Below, in pieces: positions 16,130 to 24,603 of a DNA stretch of 64,000 nt. A program made the position numbers and the translations under genes. This DNA is from Candidatus Fermentithermobacillaceae bacterium (GTDB lineage: Bacteria; Bacillota; Sulfobacillia; Fermentithermobacillales; DUSS01), in contig DUSS01000004.1 in NCBI GenBank assembly GCA_012842495.1, positions 210,508-274,507 on the forward strand, read 5' to 3'. The notes under the pieces were generated by a model that was not told where the DNA came from, did no database searches, and was given only the letters and a program-made list of their open reading frames with translations. Position 1 is the first letter of the stretch. Each line of letters begins with the position of its first letter.

Positions 16130-17533
16130 CTAAAACTGGAAGTAGATAAAGGCGTTCTCCTTCGGCCTTGTAAACAGGAGGATGCCGAGGATTACGGCTG
16201 CATACACCAGCCCTTTCACCGGTGAAGGGATCCGTTCCTGCCACCACCGGAGAAGCTGCCCCCGATTCTCCAAAGCCAGGTGTTCAACCCAGTGTAAAGC
16301 GTAAAGCACCAGTATAACTGCAACGTACTCCGCGAAATGAGGCCCTACAGAGAGATCGCTGAAGCTCAGCATCTTCCCGAGTATGGGCCCGAGGGCTTTT
16401 ACGTCGGTCACCCTGAAAAACACCCAGCCGACCATGGTCAGTTGAAGGTAGCCGAACACGTTAAGCGCGCGGACGAGCCCGCTGGGGCGGATCTTCCCCG
16501 CGGTCACCGTTTTCCATACCCTGTGTGCGGCACTTAAAATGCCGTGGTACAACCCCCACAGGAGAAACGTCCACGAAGCTCCGTGCCAGAGGCCGGAGAT
16601 GCACATAGCAGCGATGACCGCAACGAGCCCCCGCACGTAACCCTTTCTTGAGCCTCCCATGGGGATGTACAGATAGTCTCTTACCCATGTGGAGAGCGTG
16701 ATGTGCCATCTCCGCCAGAACTCCTGAGGATTCTGACTTACGTAAGGGGTGTTGAAGTTTCTGGTAAGTTCGAAGCCGAAAAGCTTTCCTACCCCCAGAG
16801 CCATATCACAGTAAGCGGAAAAATCGTAGTAAATCTGAAATCCAAAAAGATACGCGGCGACCCACACATCTACCGAGCTCATCCCAGCTCCCCTGGAAAA
16901 GAAAGCGTCCACGAAAGGTGCCAGAGTATCTGCGATGACAACCTTTTTGGCCAAACCCACAAGGAGCAGTAGGAGACCTTTTTTCGTCCTGTCCAGATCG
17001 AATTGATAGCTCTCCGTACGCTTGACCTGCGGCAGGAATACGTCCGCCCGCATGATGGGCCCGGCGATAACCTGGCCGAAGAATGAGATATACACCCAGA
17101 ACTCGAGGAATGATCGAGCGGGCTCGATCCGGTCCTTGTACACGTCGACGATATACGAAACCAGTTGAAAGGTATAGAACGATATTCCTATGGGCAGGAC
17201 GACCCGAAGGGTCCAGAATCGCTCGGGAACCGCCGCTACTTTCGATATGTTTCCGAGGACAAAGTAGTAGTACTTGAAGAAGGCCAGATTGAGGAGGTTC
17301 AACCCTACCCCTAGCACGCACCAGACTTTCCGCCACCGGGTGGCCATACCTAAGCCGGCAAGGTAGCTCACGACAGAGGCCGCGGCGAGCAACGAGAAAT
17401 CCAATACTCCCGCATACAGGTAAAAGAGGGCGTCAAATACAGCAAGCACCCACAGGCGCTTACTCCTGGTTAAGGAAAACGCCGCGAAACTCAAGACGAG
17501 GAGGATGAAAAACTCGGGCGTGTGAAAGCCCAC
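16130..17533 (-). CDS. MBOAT-family membrane O-acyltransferase (AlgI/DltB-like)
   Basis: Polytopic membrane acyltransferase of 467 residues that would pass acyl groups, usually acetyl, across the membrane to a surface polymer. It carries the AlgI-like PIGISFYTFQLVSYIVDVY segment, the NTPYVSQNPQEFWRRWHITLSTWVRDYLYIP block (in part), and the catalytic His in CISGLWHGASWTFLLWGLYHG. The GTG start is one base behind the stop of the SGNH gene. MBOAT proteins work with SGNH partners in alginate, cellulose and cell-wall polymer acetylation, so the pair is probably one machine; the polymer is unknown. Confidence 0.88.
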   Translation of the reverse strand: MGFHTPEFFILLVLSFAAFSLTRSKRLWVLAVFDALFYLYAGVLDFSLLAAASVVSYLAGLGMATRWRKVWCVLGVGLNLLNLAFFKYYYFVLGNISKVAAVPERFWTLRVVLPIGISFYTFQLVSYIVDVYKDRIEPARSFLEFWVYISFFGQVIAGPIMRADVFLPQVKRTESYQFDLDRTKKGLLLLLVGLAKKVVIADTLAPFVDAFFSRGAGMSSVDVWVAAYLFGFQIYYDFSAYCDMALGVGKLFGFELTRNFNTPYVSQNPQEFWRRWHITLSTWVRDYLYIPMGGSRKGYVRGLVAVIAAMCISGLWHGASWTFLLWGLYHGILSAAHRVWKTVTAGKIRPSGLVRALNVFGYLQLTMVGWVFFRVTDVKALGPILGKMLSFSDLSVGPHFAEYVAVILVLYALHWVEHLALENRGQLLRWWQERIPSPVKGLVYAAVILGILLFTRPKENAFIYFQF

Positions 17534-17534
17534 G

Positions 17535-18716
17535 TCATTCCCGCCTTTCCTCTTGCCCCTGGTTTGCCGTTTCCACCCAGTCCCACAGGATCTCGGCCAA
17601 TCTTTGATATCCTCCGCTGACGAGATGCAAATGGTCCGAGAAAAGTTCCTGTGGAATGGCGTCGCTCAGGTCCCTGTAATGAAACGAATAGTCCCGGGCC
17701 AATTGGCCCATGAACGCGTTAATCTCATTCAGATTCTGCTTATACCCGGGCCGGGAAACCTCTTCCTTCATCAGTTCGGAGTTAACCGGGCTCATGAAGA
17801 CGAACAGGTTTTTTCCCCGCTGGCGTTCGGCTATCTTCTTGAGAAAAAACACGTTCGGGTTTGTACCGTCGAGGACCACCGGCTCGGGGCTGAACAGACG
17901 CTGGTATTCAGCCTGCTTCAAAAGACCGGGCAGGTAAGGTTTTTCGTACCATGGTCGTGCATCTCCCGTGGTCCTGGGAACACCTGCCTTCCGGAAGATG
18001 GCGTCTCTGATGAAGTCCCGGTATTTCAGCACCGGCACAACGGGAAAGACCCGGTACTGAAGAAACTCCTGGATTTTCTCGTTTATTTTCCGCGGCTTCT
18101 CCCCCGTCTCGGCAGCTCTTGCCTGCTCCAGGTGAAGACGGACGGCCTCGTAAGTCTCCGGATCGAGCCTCTCGAGGTCGCGGTAAAACCAGTAAACGAC
18201 AGGGGGCCTCGGGTCCCGTTTTACAAAGCCTCCGTAAATCAGGTTTATAATGACGTTATCCGTGGAAATCCCCTTTTCCTCGAGCTTGAGGAGGAGGGTG
18301 TAGAAATCCCCGGCCTGAGCGGCGGGGACAGCCAGGTTGAATACGGGGGGAAGCCCCCTCTCCCGCGCGATGTCGTTCATGTACCGGGACACGGACTGCT
18401 CGGGCCCGCCCGGACCAGAGTAAGCAACAGAATCTCCCAGTATAATGAAGTATTCGGAGATACCCGCGCGATCGACAGTCTTTTTGATTAGGTCGAGCAC
18501 GCAATCGATGTCGGCTGGATTATCCTTCAAGATCTCGAATTCCACCCGGTCATGATAGACGAGGTTGAGGGGCATCAGGTATTCCATGAGAATCTGCGAA
18601 AGGAAAAAGAAAAGTAAGCAGTAGCACACCGACATAACCCGGCCCGCACGGCCCGACACCGCACGTACCGGCCCTGCACGCACCCCTGCGCCGGATAGCA
18701 ACCTCTTCGTTGACAT
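17535..18716 (-). CDS. SGNH-like acyltransferase partner (DltD/AlgJ-like)
   Basis: Membrane-anchored, externally facing protein of up to 393 residues with one N-terminal hydrophobic segment (VCYCLLFFFLSQILMEYLM). The soluble part shows SGNH-hydrolase features: the nucleophile block ILGDSVAYSGPG and the C-terminal Asp/His block SDHLHLVSGGY. It sits one base upstream of the MBOAT gene, so it likely transfers the acyl group delivered by that protein to a surface glycan. The start is uncertain; the ATG at 18716 lacks a good site and an ATG 27 codons later, just before the membrane segment, is an alternative. Confidence 0.75.
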   Translation of the reverse strand: MSTKRLLSGAGVRAGPVRAVSGRAGRVMSVCYCLLFFFLSQILMEYLMPLNLVYHDRVEFEILKDNPADIDCVLDLIKKTVDRAGISEYFIILGDSVAYSGPGGPEQSVSRYMNDIARERGLPPVFNLAVPAAQAGDFYTLLLKLEEKGISTDNVIINLIYGGFVKRDPRPPVVYWFYRDLERLDPETYEAVRLHLEQARAAETGEKPRKINEKIQEFLQYRVFPVVPVLKYRDFIRDAIFRKAGVPRTTGDARPWYEKPYLPGLLKQAEYQRLFSPEPVVLDGTNPNVFFLKKIAERQRGKNLFVFMSPVNSELMKEEVSRPGYKQNLNEINAFMGQLARDYSFHYRDLSDAIPQELFSDHLHLVSGGYQRLAEILWDWVETANQGQEERRE

Positions 18717-18740
18717 GCCTTAATTCTAGCATTTCGTCAC

Positions 18741-18833
18741 CTAGAGCGGCCACACCGGGCGACCCGCCCCGGCTGCGCTAGGATGACACTCATCGGAGGC
18801 GTCAAGAACTGCGAGAAATGAAGAAGTGTCCAC
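18741..18833 (-). pseudogene. Truncated VapC-type PIN toxin (N-terminal fragment)
   Basis: One base after the stop of the ribbon-helix-helix gene, a GTG opens a frame reading VDTSSFLAVLDASDECHPSAA, the hallmark first strand and helix of PIN-domain toxins, including the first catalytic Asp. The homology ends after about 20 residues and the frame stops at 18741-18743, where a full VapC would need about 110 more codons. The SGNH gene begins just beyond. It looks like the surviving stub of a deleted toxin. Confidence 0.65.
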
Positions 18834-18834
18834 A

Positions 18835-19086
18835 CTAGCCACGCACCGTTTCCACAAAGTACTTGTCGTGTTCGGAGGACAGGTCACCCAGTCCCGACCT
18901 GAACTTTCCCGCAACAGCAATTGCCCTGGAAATGTAGTCGTCCATTTCAGGACGCCGGTACTGGGAAATCACCCTGTCAACTGCGCGCCGGACCATCTCA
19001 GCTAGAAATACACCCGAAGCCGCACTCATGGCTTTAAGAGCTTTAAACTGCTCTTCCGTCAGTTGAACCTGAGTCCTGATCGATAT
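18835..19086 (-). CDS. Ribbon-helix-helix antitoxin-like protein
   Basis: Small DNA-binding protein: an RHH beta strand (RTQVQLTEEQFKALKAMS) followed by two helices (LAEMVRRAVDRVI), then a C-terminal tail, as in VapB/CopG-type antitoxins. The beta strand lies upstream of the first ATG (19027-19029), and between the previous in-frame stop and that ATG there is no ATG, GTG or TTG. A strong GGAGGAGG precedes ATA (19084-19086) and ATC (19078-19080), so I place the start at the ATA; the gene may instead be decaying. It is followed by the truncated PIN toxin. Confidence 0.6.
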   Translation of the reverse strand: MSIRTQVQLTEEQFKALKAMSAASGVFLAEMVRRAVDRVISQYRRPEMDDYISRAIAVAGKFRSGLGDLSSEHDKYFVETVRG

Positions 19087-19163
19087 AACGCCTCCTCCCT
19101 CGTGTTTGGTGTAATGCCACCAGCGTTATAGTATCATGTTACCATAAAGATAACACCTTCAAT

Positions 19164-19172
19164 CGAAAGAAC
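19164..19172. repeat. Left target-site duplication of the insertion sequence
   Basis: CGAAAGAAC here is repeated at 20507-20515, immediately outside the other end of the element. ISL3-family elements usually duplicate 8 bp, so one base may be coincidental. Confidence 0.85.
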
Positions 19173-19176
19173 GGCT

Positions 19177-20379
19177 CTAGGTCAATAACTGTGGGATGAC
19201 GCTTCGGGGGCAGCATCCAATGAAGGCCCTCTTTAGGAAACTCTGGCGGTTTCTGAAACCGAAGCCGAGCCGCTTGATCATCTTGGCCACGGTGATTTTG
19301 CCCTCTATGTACCCGTTGGTATATCGCCTGCCCTGGGCTGTGAAGTAGATGAGATTCAGAATCTCTTCGCGCCAGGACCTTATCGTATTTGCCCAAACCC
19401 GGCCCTCCGCGTTTGCGGCTGTATCGGCCGCAACCAGCCACCAGTATATCTTTTCCCTGGCTCTCTCGACGTCTCTTTCCCGCAAAATGTCTCGTAACTC
19501 TTCTTTGAGTTGATACAGTTCGTACAGAGCCGGGAATTTCCTCCGGACCACTTCCAGTTGCTGAACTTGTTTGGGGGTGAGTTTTTCCCTGGGCTTCAAC
19601 AGCGGATATCGGGGAATATCCGTCTTGTAGGCCTCCTGTTCGATCTTCCGGCATTCATCCAACCTGCGGTTGGCATCCTGGACCACATGAAACGGGTCCA
19701 CGACCACTTTGGCCTGGGGAAAAACTCGCTTGACCGCCTTGCGCCACGAGTCTTTCATGTCTATCACGAACGCCTCAACTACCACTCCCGAATCCTTCAG
19801 ATACCTCAAATAACCCTCGATCGTCCGCATTAAGTCGTTATCCAGTAACGAGAGCACTCTTCTGGTAGGAGCCAGTTCCCCTGCCATGCTCATATAGTCG
19901 TGCCGGCTGAAAGAGAGCTCGTCCAGCGTCAGCACAACTGGTTGCCCTTGTTCGGGAAGTATATTCGGCTCAACGTACTTGAGAATCACTCGTCTCACCC
20001 GGTGTCTGTCCAGCTGCAGTAGCTCCGCCGTGGAAGTGTAGCTCATGCGCCGCGAATACTCCACCATTGTCCGGATAGCCCTATCTGTGAGCCTGGACCA
20101 CGGCCGTACCCCTGCCGGGCGACACAAGAACGTCTTCCTGCACCGCGTACACCGCAAGCGCAAGGGGATCCAACTGAGATAGATCCAGTGTCCATCCAAA
20201 AACGCGTCCAAGACCCGCCTTTTCGACACAGTCCCGTGCCTATGCAGGACCCCGTTCCCACACCGTGGGCATTCTCGGGGCGGAATCACCTTCACCTGCA
20301 ATTCGATTTCTTTCCTACCGGTACCAGCAGACTCAGATGCCGGTTGATTAAGGAGAGAACCAATGATACCTTTTTCCAT
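19177..20379 (-). CDS. ISL3-family transposase
   Basis: A 400-residue DDE transposase. The N-terminal zinc-ribbon is present (CPRCGNGVLHRHG and CTRCRKTFLCRP), followed by a helix-turn-helix. Acidic residues of the DDE core are visible in LTLDELSF, VVVDPFHVVQ and the late YTNGYIEGKITVAKMIKRLGFGFRN block. ATG 20377-20379 lies seven bases after AAAGGAG. The gene is full length with no frameshift. An inverted repeat covers its start codon (see the next entry). Confidence 0.95.
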   Translation of the reverse strand: MEKGIIGSLLNQPASESAGTGRKEIELQVKVIPPRECPRCGNGVLHRHGTVSKRRVLDAFLDGHWIYLSWIPLRLRCTRCRKTFLCRPAGVRPWSRLTDRAIRTMVEYSRRMSYTSTAELLQLDRHRVRRVILKYVEPNILPEQGQPVVLTLDELSFSRHDYMSMAGELAPTRRVLSLLDNDLMRTIEGYLRYLKDSGVVVEAFVIDMKDSWRKAVKRVFPQAKVVVDPFHVVQDANRRLDECRKIEQEAYKTDIPRYPLLKPREKLTPKQVQQLEVVRRKFPALYELYQLKEELRDILRERDVERAREKIYWWLVAADTAANAEGRVWANTIRSWREEILNLIYFTAQGRRYTNGYIEGKITVAKMIKRLGFGFRNRQSFLKRAFIGCCPRSVIPQLLT

Positions 20380-20436
20380 GGGGGCACTCCTTTCGTGTTT
20401 TGCTTAGTCACAAACCACAATTGGACGTGCCCCCAT
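20378..20436 (-). promoter_or_regulatory. Inverted repeat able to mask the transposase start
   Basis: On the minus strand ATGGGGGCAC (20436-20427) and GTGCCCCCAT (20387-20378) are perfect 10-bp complements separated by 39 bases. The 3' arm covers the spacer between the ribosome site and start codon and the first two bases of the ATG. Transcripts that start outside the element would contain both arms and could fold the start codon away. Confidence 0.6.
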
Positions 20437-20506
20437 CATTTCCTACCTCTCCTCAGTTCGACCTAGGGCTCTCACTGGGATGTCCCACAGTTTCTAATCT
20501 AGAACC

Positions 20507-20515
20507 CGAAAGAAC
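20507..20515. repeat. Right target-site duplication of the insertion sequence
   Basis: CGAAAGAAC, identical to 19164-19172. The -35 element of the ABC-F promoter begins at the very next base. Confidence 0.85.
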
Positions 20516-20544
20516 TTGCGCCAAACGAAGGGTTATGATAATTT
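20516..20544 (+). promoter_or_regulatory. Probable promoter of the ABC-F / ABC exporter operon
   Basis: TTGCGC (20516-20521), 17 bases, TAATTT (20539-20544), overlapping TGATAAT. It lies just outside the insertion sequence. The leader to the ABC-F start would be about 200 bases, long enough to hold an attenuator, though I see no clear terminator hairpin with a T tract in it. Confidence 0.45.
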
Positions 20545-20748
20545 ACGTGTGGCCTCGCATCGCTCGGACCTCAAGGTCGAAACCCGAAGGCCGAGCTGAC
20601 ACCCGGCGAGGATCCTCTCGTGAAAGGAGACTTCCTTGGGATGGTCCGTTCCAGAGACGTCCTTCAACTGGGCCTGTAAGAACCCGGTGCGGATCTTTTC
20701 GTCTCTAGGTCGAACGGATGTTTTCTTTTGCCAAGGAGGTCTCATACC

Positions 20749-22737
20749 GTGTCCCTGCTTAACGTCTCAAACCTCGCCAAGTATTTCGGCAACCGTTGCC
20801 TCTTTTCCGGGCTCGACTTCGACCTGGCAAAAGGTCAACGCCTGGCGGTTGTAGGCCGAAACGGAGAGGGCAAGACCACTCTCCTCCGGATTCTGGCGGG
20901 GGAACTTCCTCCCGACGAAGGGTCCGTCCATCTGGCCCGGGGCGCATCCTTGGGTTACTTGTCGCAGGATCTGGTGGAATCCAAAAACGCGGTTCTCGAC
21001 GAAGTCATCCTTTCCAGGAAAGAACTATGGGAGCTCAGGGATAAGCTCCGTGAGCTGGAAAAGCGGATGTCTTCACCGGACGTCGAGGACGGTATCCTTG
21101 ACCAGTATGGACGCGCGATGGCGCGATTTGAGAGCCTGGGTGGCTACGAGATCGAACACAAAGCTGCGGCGATTCTCACCGGTCTTGGACTTCCACGACA
21201 AGCCTGGGATATACCCGTGTCGGCATTGAGCGGCGGCCAGAAGGTCCGGGTGAGCCTCGCTAAGCTTCTCTTGAGGGAACCGGATGTGCTGATCCTCGAC
21301 GAGCCCACCAACCACCTGGATATCGCCGGAGTCGAGTGGCTTGAAGAGTATCTCCAGAGATATCCCGGGGGTGTCATCCTGGTATCTCACGACCGGTACT
21401 TCATGGACCAGCTGGCTCACAAGGTCATCGAGATCGCTGACGGAAAGGCTTCCCTTTACCGGGGCAACTACAGCTCGTACCTCGAGCAAAAACAGGCCGC
21501 CCTTCGCAAGCAAGAACAAGATTACGAGAGGCAGCAGGAGTTCGTGGAGAAAACCAGGGCTTTCATACAAAAGTGGAAGGCGAACGCCAGGAGGACCGGG
21601 CAGGCCAAGAGCAGGGAAAAGGTGCTCGAGCGCCTGGAAATGGTCGAGAAGCCGCGCAAGGAGAAGCGTACTTTCAAAGCAGGATTCGACGGCGTGTCCC
21701 GCTCGGGCAAGGAGGTCCTCGTTCTGACCGGTTTAACAAAGAGTTTTCCCCAAAAGGACCTCTTCCGCGACTTTTTCTGCTTGATCTTGAGGGGGGAGAG
21801 AGTAGCTCTGGTCGGGGAGAACGGATGCGGAAAGACGACATTCCTCGAGTGCATCCAGGGGCTCCGGGATCACGCTGGAGAGGTCCGGTGGGGGCCCAAC
21901 GTGAAGGTGGCCTATTTTTCACAGGACCTTGATTCTCTGTCCGACGAAAACACCGTCCTGGAAGAAATAAGAGGGCTCGCAGGGACGCCCGAGGAAGCCA
22001 GAGATGCCCTGGGCCGCTTCCTGTTCTCCGGCGACGACATGGAAAAGAAGGTCCGAAACTTGTCGGGTGGCGAGAGAAACCGTCTGTCTCTCCTGAAGCT
22101 CGTACTCTCCAAGCCCAATGTACTGCTCCTCGACGAGCCCACAAACCACCTGGACCTTCCATCCAAAGAAGCGCTGGAGAAAGCTTTGTTGGATTTCCCC
22201 GGCACCGTGATCTTCGCCTCCCACGACAGGTACTTCATCGACCAGATCGCCACGAGGCTGTTCGTGTTCCAAAACAGCGAAATCCGAGACTTCCGAGGGA
22301 ACTATTCGGCCTGGAAACAAACGATCGCCAGAATCGGTACCGAGGCGAGTACGGGTGGAGATGCACGGGAAGGGCTTGAAACACGGACGGGCCCGGTCAC
22401 TGGAACGCACCCGGCTGGGGTCGGCCGGATTGCAGGAGAAACCCCGTCGGGACAGGCGGGCTGCCATCGCGGACAACGTGCTCGCGCAGGATCTGCCGCC
22501 GAGAAAAAGCGGCGGGAGCAGGACGAGGCGGATACGGAACTCGAAAGAAATCTTGCCGGTCTCGCCGAACTCGAAGATGAAATTAAGACGCTGGAGGAAA
22601 GGGAAAAGCAACTTGCCGCTGTGCTCTCAAACCCGGAGAGCTACCGCGAAGCCCGGGCCCTTCCCTGGAAGGAGTGGGGAGAAACCCGGGCGAGATTGAA
22701 GGAGCTATACGGTTACTGGGAAGAACTGCAAAGTTGA
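20749..22737 (+). CDS. ABC-F family ATPase (translation factor or ribosome-protection type)
   Basis: Soluble protein of 662 residues with two ABC domains in tandem and no membrane segments. Domain 1 has GRNGEGKTTLL, the LSGGQKVRVSLAKLLL signature and LILDEPTNHLD; domain 2 has GENGCGKTTF, LSGGERNRLSLLKLVL and LLLDEPTNHLD. A charged coiled-coil linker (residues about 235-300) enters the ribosomal E site in studied members. The C-terminus has a second coiled coil. The start is GTG 20749-20751, nine bases after AAGGAGG; a longer frame from a TTG contains the ribosome site and is wrong. Whether it rescues stalled ribosomes generally or gives antibiotic resistance cannot be told from sequence. Confidence 0.9.
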   Translation: MSLLNVSNLAKYFGNRCLFSGLDFDLAKGQRLAVVGRNGEGKTTLLRILAGELPPDEGSVHLARGASLGYLSQDLVESKNAVLDEVILSRKELWELRDKLRELEKRMSSPDVEDGILDQYGRAMARFESLGGYEIEHKAAAILTGLGLPRQAWDIPVSALSGGQKVRVSLAKLLLREPDVLILDEPTNHLDIAGVEWLEEYLQRYPGGVILVSHDRYFMDQLAHKVIEIADGKASLYRGNYSSYLEQKQAALRKQEQDYERQQEFVEKTRAFIQKWKANARRTGQAKSREKVLERLEMVEKPRKEKRTFKAGFDGVSRSGKEVLVLTGLTKSFPQKDLFRDFFCLILRGERVALVGENGCGKTTFLECIQGLRDHAGEVRWGPNVKVAYFSQDLDSLSDENTVLEEIRGLAGTPEEARDALGRFLFSGDDMEKKVRNLSGGERNRLSLLKLVLSKPNVLLLDEPTNHLDLPSKEALEKALLDFPGTVIFASHDRYFIDQIATRLFVFQNSEIRDFRGNYSAWKQTIARIGTEASTGGDAREGLETRTGPVTGTHPAGVGRIAGETPSGQAGCHRGQRARAGSAAEKKRREQDEADTELERNLAGLAELEDEIKTLEEREKQLAAVLSNPESYREARALPWKEWGETRARLKELYGYWEELQS

Positions 22738-22755
22738 GAGAGCGAGGTCCCGGAT

Positions 22756-24558
22756 ATGAAGCAGCTGGCGCGAATGATGTCATACCTGAAACCGCACTGG
22801 GCCACAGTCCTGGCGACCTTTTTGGCGATGGTCATCCAGACGGTGATGGAGCCGCTTTCTACTATGATATTGAGAGCTATGGTTGATGAGGGTCTGCCCT
22901 CAAAGGACATGTCCCTCATCGTCAATCTCTGCCTCTGGTATATCGGAATTTACGCCATCAAGGGGGTTGTCAACTGGATTCAGTGGTACGGTTCGGAACT
23001 CACGGGACAGAAGGTCACATATGACCTCAGGCAGTCCGTTCACGATCACCTCCAGAAGCTTCCGCCGTCGTACTTCAATACCATGGGCTCAGGTCAGGTG
23101 ATGTCCCGCCTCACCAGCGACATCGAGTCGATGCAAAACTTCGTGGGGTGGGGTGCTCTCCTTCTCACCAACATGATAATGCTTTTCATAGTTTCATCGG
23201 CGTTCCTGGCCTATCTCAACTGGAAATTAACTCTGGCCATGGCGGTAACTTTCCCGTTCCTCGCCAGAACCGTTTTCTGGTTCGACAAGCACGTGAGGAA
23301 AGCCTGGCAAAACGTGCGAGAAAAGATGGGTCATCTCACCACAGCTCTTCAGGAGAACATAAGCGGCATCAACGTAGTGAAAGCCTTCGCCCGGGAGGAA
23401 CTCGAGATGGAAAAGTTCCGGGCGAAGAACCTCGCCCACTACGAAGCTAACATGGAAAGGGCGTCTATCGAAGCCAAGGGTCAGCCGCTTCTCGATTTGA
23501 TTTCGGGATTCGTTACGGTGATAGTCATCGGGTACGGAGGATACCTGGTGGCCACGGGCCAGATGACCATGGGGACCATCTTCGCCTTTTACTCCATGAG
23601 CTGGACTCTCATCTGGCCGGTGAGGATGATGGGATGGCTAGTCAACATGGCCGAGCAAGCTATCGCCGCCGCCCCGCGGGTGTTCGAACTACTGGATCAG
23701 GAACCGGAGATCAAAGATGAACCGGGTGCCGTAGACGTAGAAGAGATCAAGGGCCATATCGTTTTCGAAGACGTGTCCTTTTCCTTCCCTGACGACTCCC
23801 GGGAGACGCTGAAAGACATTAACCTGGACATCCTGCCAGGCGAGACCGTGGCCATCGTAGGAGGAACGGGTTCTGGCAAGTCCACGCTGGTCAACATGAT
23901 CCCCCGGTTTGTCCAGCCCACGAAGGGCCGCATTCTTCTAGACGGACGGGACATCCGGGAGATAACCTTGAAGTCCCTGAGGAAACACATAGGCCTTGTT
24001 CTCCAGGACAACTTCCTCTTTTCGGCCACGGTAAAGGAGAACATCGCCCTGGGCAAAAGAGATGCCACCGACGAAGAGATAGAAAGGGCGGCGCGACTCG
24101 CACAAGCGGAGGAGTTCATAGAGGAACTCCCCAGAAAGTACGACACTCCCGTAGGGGAACGGGGAATCGGTCTGTCCGGCGGTCAGAAGCAGAGAATCGC
24201 GCTGGCCAGAGCACTTCTGGTGAACCCGAAAATCCTTATCCTGGACGAAGCTACTTCGAGCGTGGATACGGAAACCGAATATCTCATCCAGGAAGGGCTT
24301 CAGGAAGTCATGAAAGGACGGACTTCCATAGTGATAGCTAAGCGTCTGTCGACCATACGGGGCGCCGACAAGATAGTGATCCTGGACAAAGGCAGGATTC
24401 TGCAGGTCGGGACGCACGAAGAGCTATTGAAGCAGGGCGGGTTTTACCGGAAGCTCTTCGAAAGTCAGTTCGCGGAAGAAGACGTGGAAAAGGCGATCAG
24501 GCTCGAGCTGGCGGAGTCCGCAAACGGAGAGACGGGCTATGGCAACGAGAAGCTCTGA
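22756..24558 (+). CDS. ABC exporter half-transporter, degenerate-site subunit
   Basis: Six N-terminal membrane helices fused to an ATPase domain (600 residues), the layout of type IV multidrug exporters such as BmrC/BmrD. The ATPase shows Walker A GGTGSGKST, signature [16 protein letters not shown] and Walker B LILDEATSSVD. The H-loop reads IVIAKRLST, so the normally invariant switch histidine is Lys at residue 529. GAGGT lies seven bases before the ATG. It follows the ABC-F gene by 18 bases and precedes its partner by 45. The pair probably forms a heterodimer; the substrate is unknown. Confidence 0.92.
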   Translation: MKQLARMMSYLKPHWATVLATFLAMVIQTVMEPLSTMILRAMVDEGLPSKDMSLIVNLCLWYIGIYAIKGVVNWIQWYGSELTGQKVTYDLRQSVHDHLQKLPPSYFNTMGSGQVMSRLTSDIESMQNFVGWGALLLTNMIMLFIVSSAFLAYLNWKLTLAMAVTFPFLARTVFWFDKHVRKAWQNVREKMGHLTTALQENISGINVVKAFAREELEMEKFRAKNLAHYEANMERASIEAKGQPLLDLISGFVTVIVIGYGGYLVATGQMTMGTIFAFYSMSWTLIWPVRMMGWLVNMAEQAIAAAPRVFELLDQEPEIKDEPGAVDVEEIKGHIVFEDVSFSFPDDSRETLKDINLDILPGETVAIVGGTGSGKSTLVNMIPRFVQPTKGRILLDGRDIREITLKSLRKHIGLVLQDNFLFSATVKENIALGKRDATDEEIERAARLAQAEEFIEELPRKYDTPVGERGIGLSGGQKQRIALARALLVNPKILILDEATSSVDTETEYLIQEGLQEVMKGRTSIVIAKRLSTIRGADKIVILDKGRILQVGTHEELLKQGGFYRKLFESQFAEEDVEKAIRLELAESANGETGYGNEKL

Positions 24559-24603
24559 CCAACGAGACCACCGGACCCAGGCAGCGAAAAGAGGTGAAGA
24601 CTG

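Larger units (their letters stand above)
19173..20506 (-). mobile_element. ISL3-family insertion sequence, intact, 1334 bp
   Basis: The ends are imperfect inverted repeats: GGCTCTAGGTCAATAACTGT (19173 on) against GGTTCTAGATTAGAAACTGT (reading back from 20506), continuing GGGA at both ends. A 9-bp direct repeat flanks them. One transposase gene fills the element and its TAG stop lies inside the left terminal repeat. Intact ends, duplication and reading frame point to a recent, possibly still active insertion. It separates the antitoxin gene from the ABC-F gene. Confidence 0.93.
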
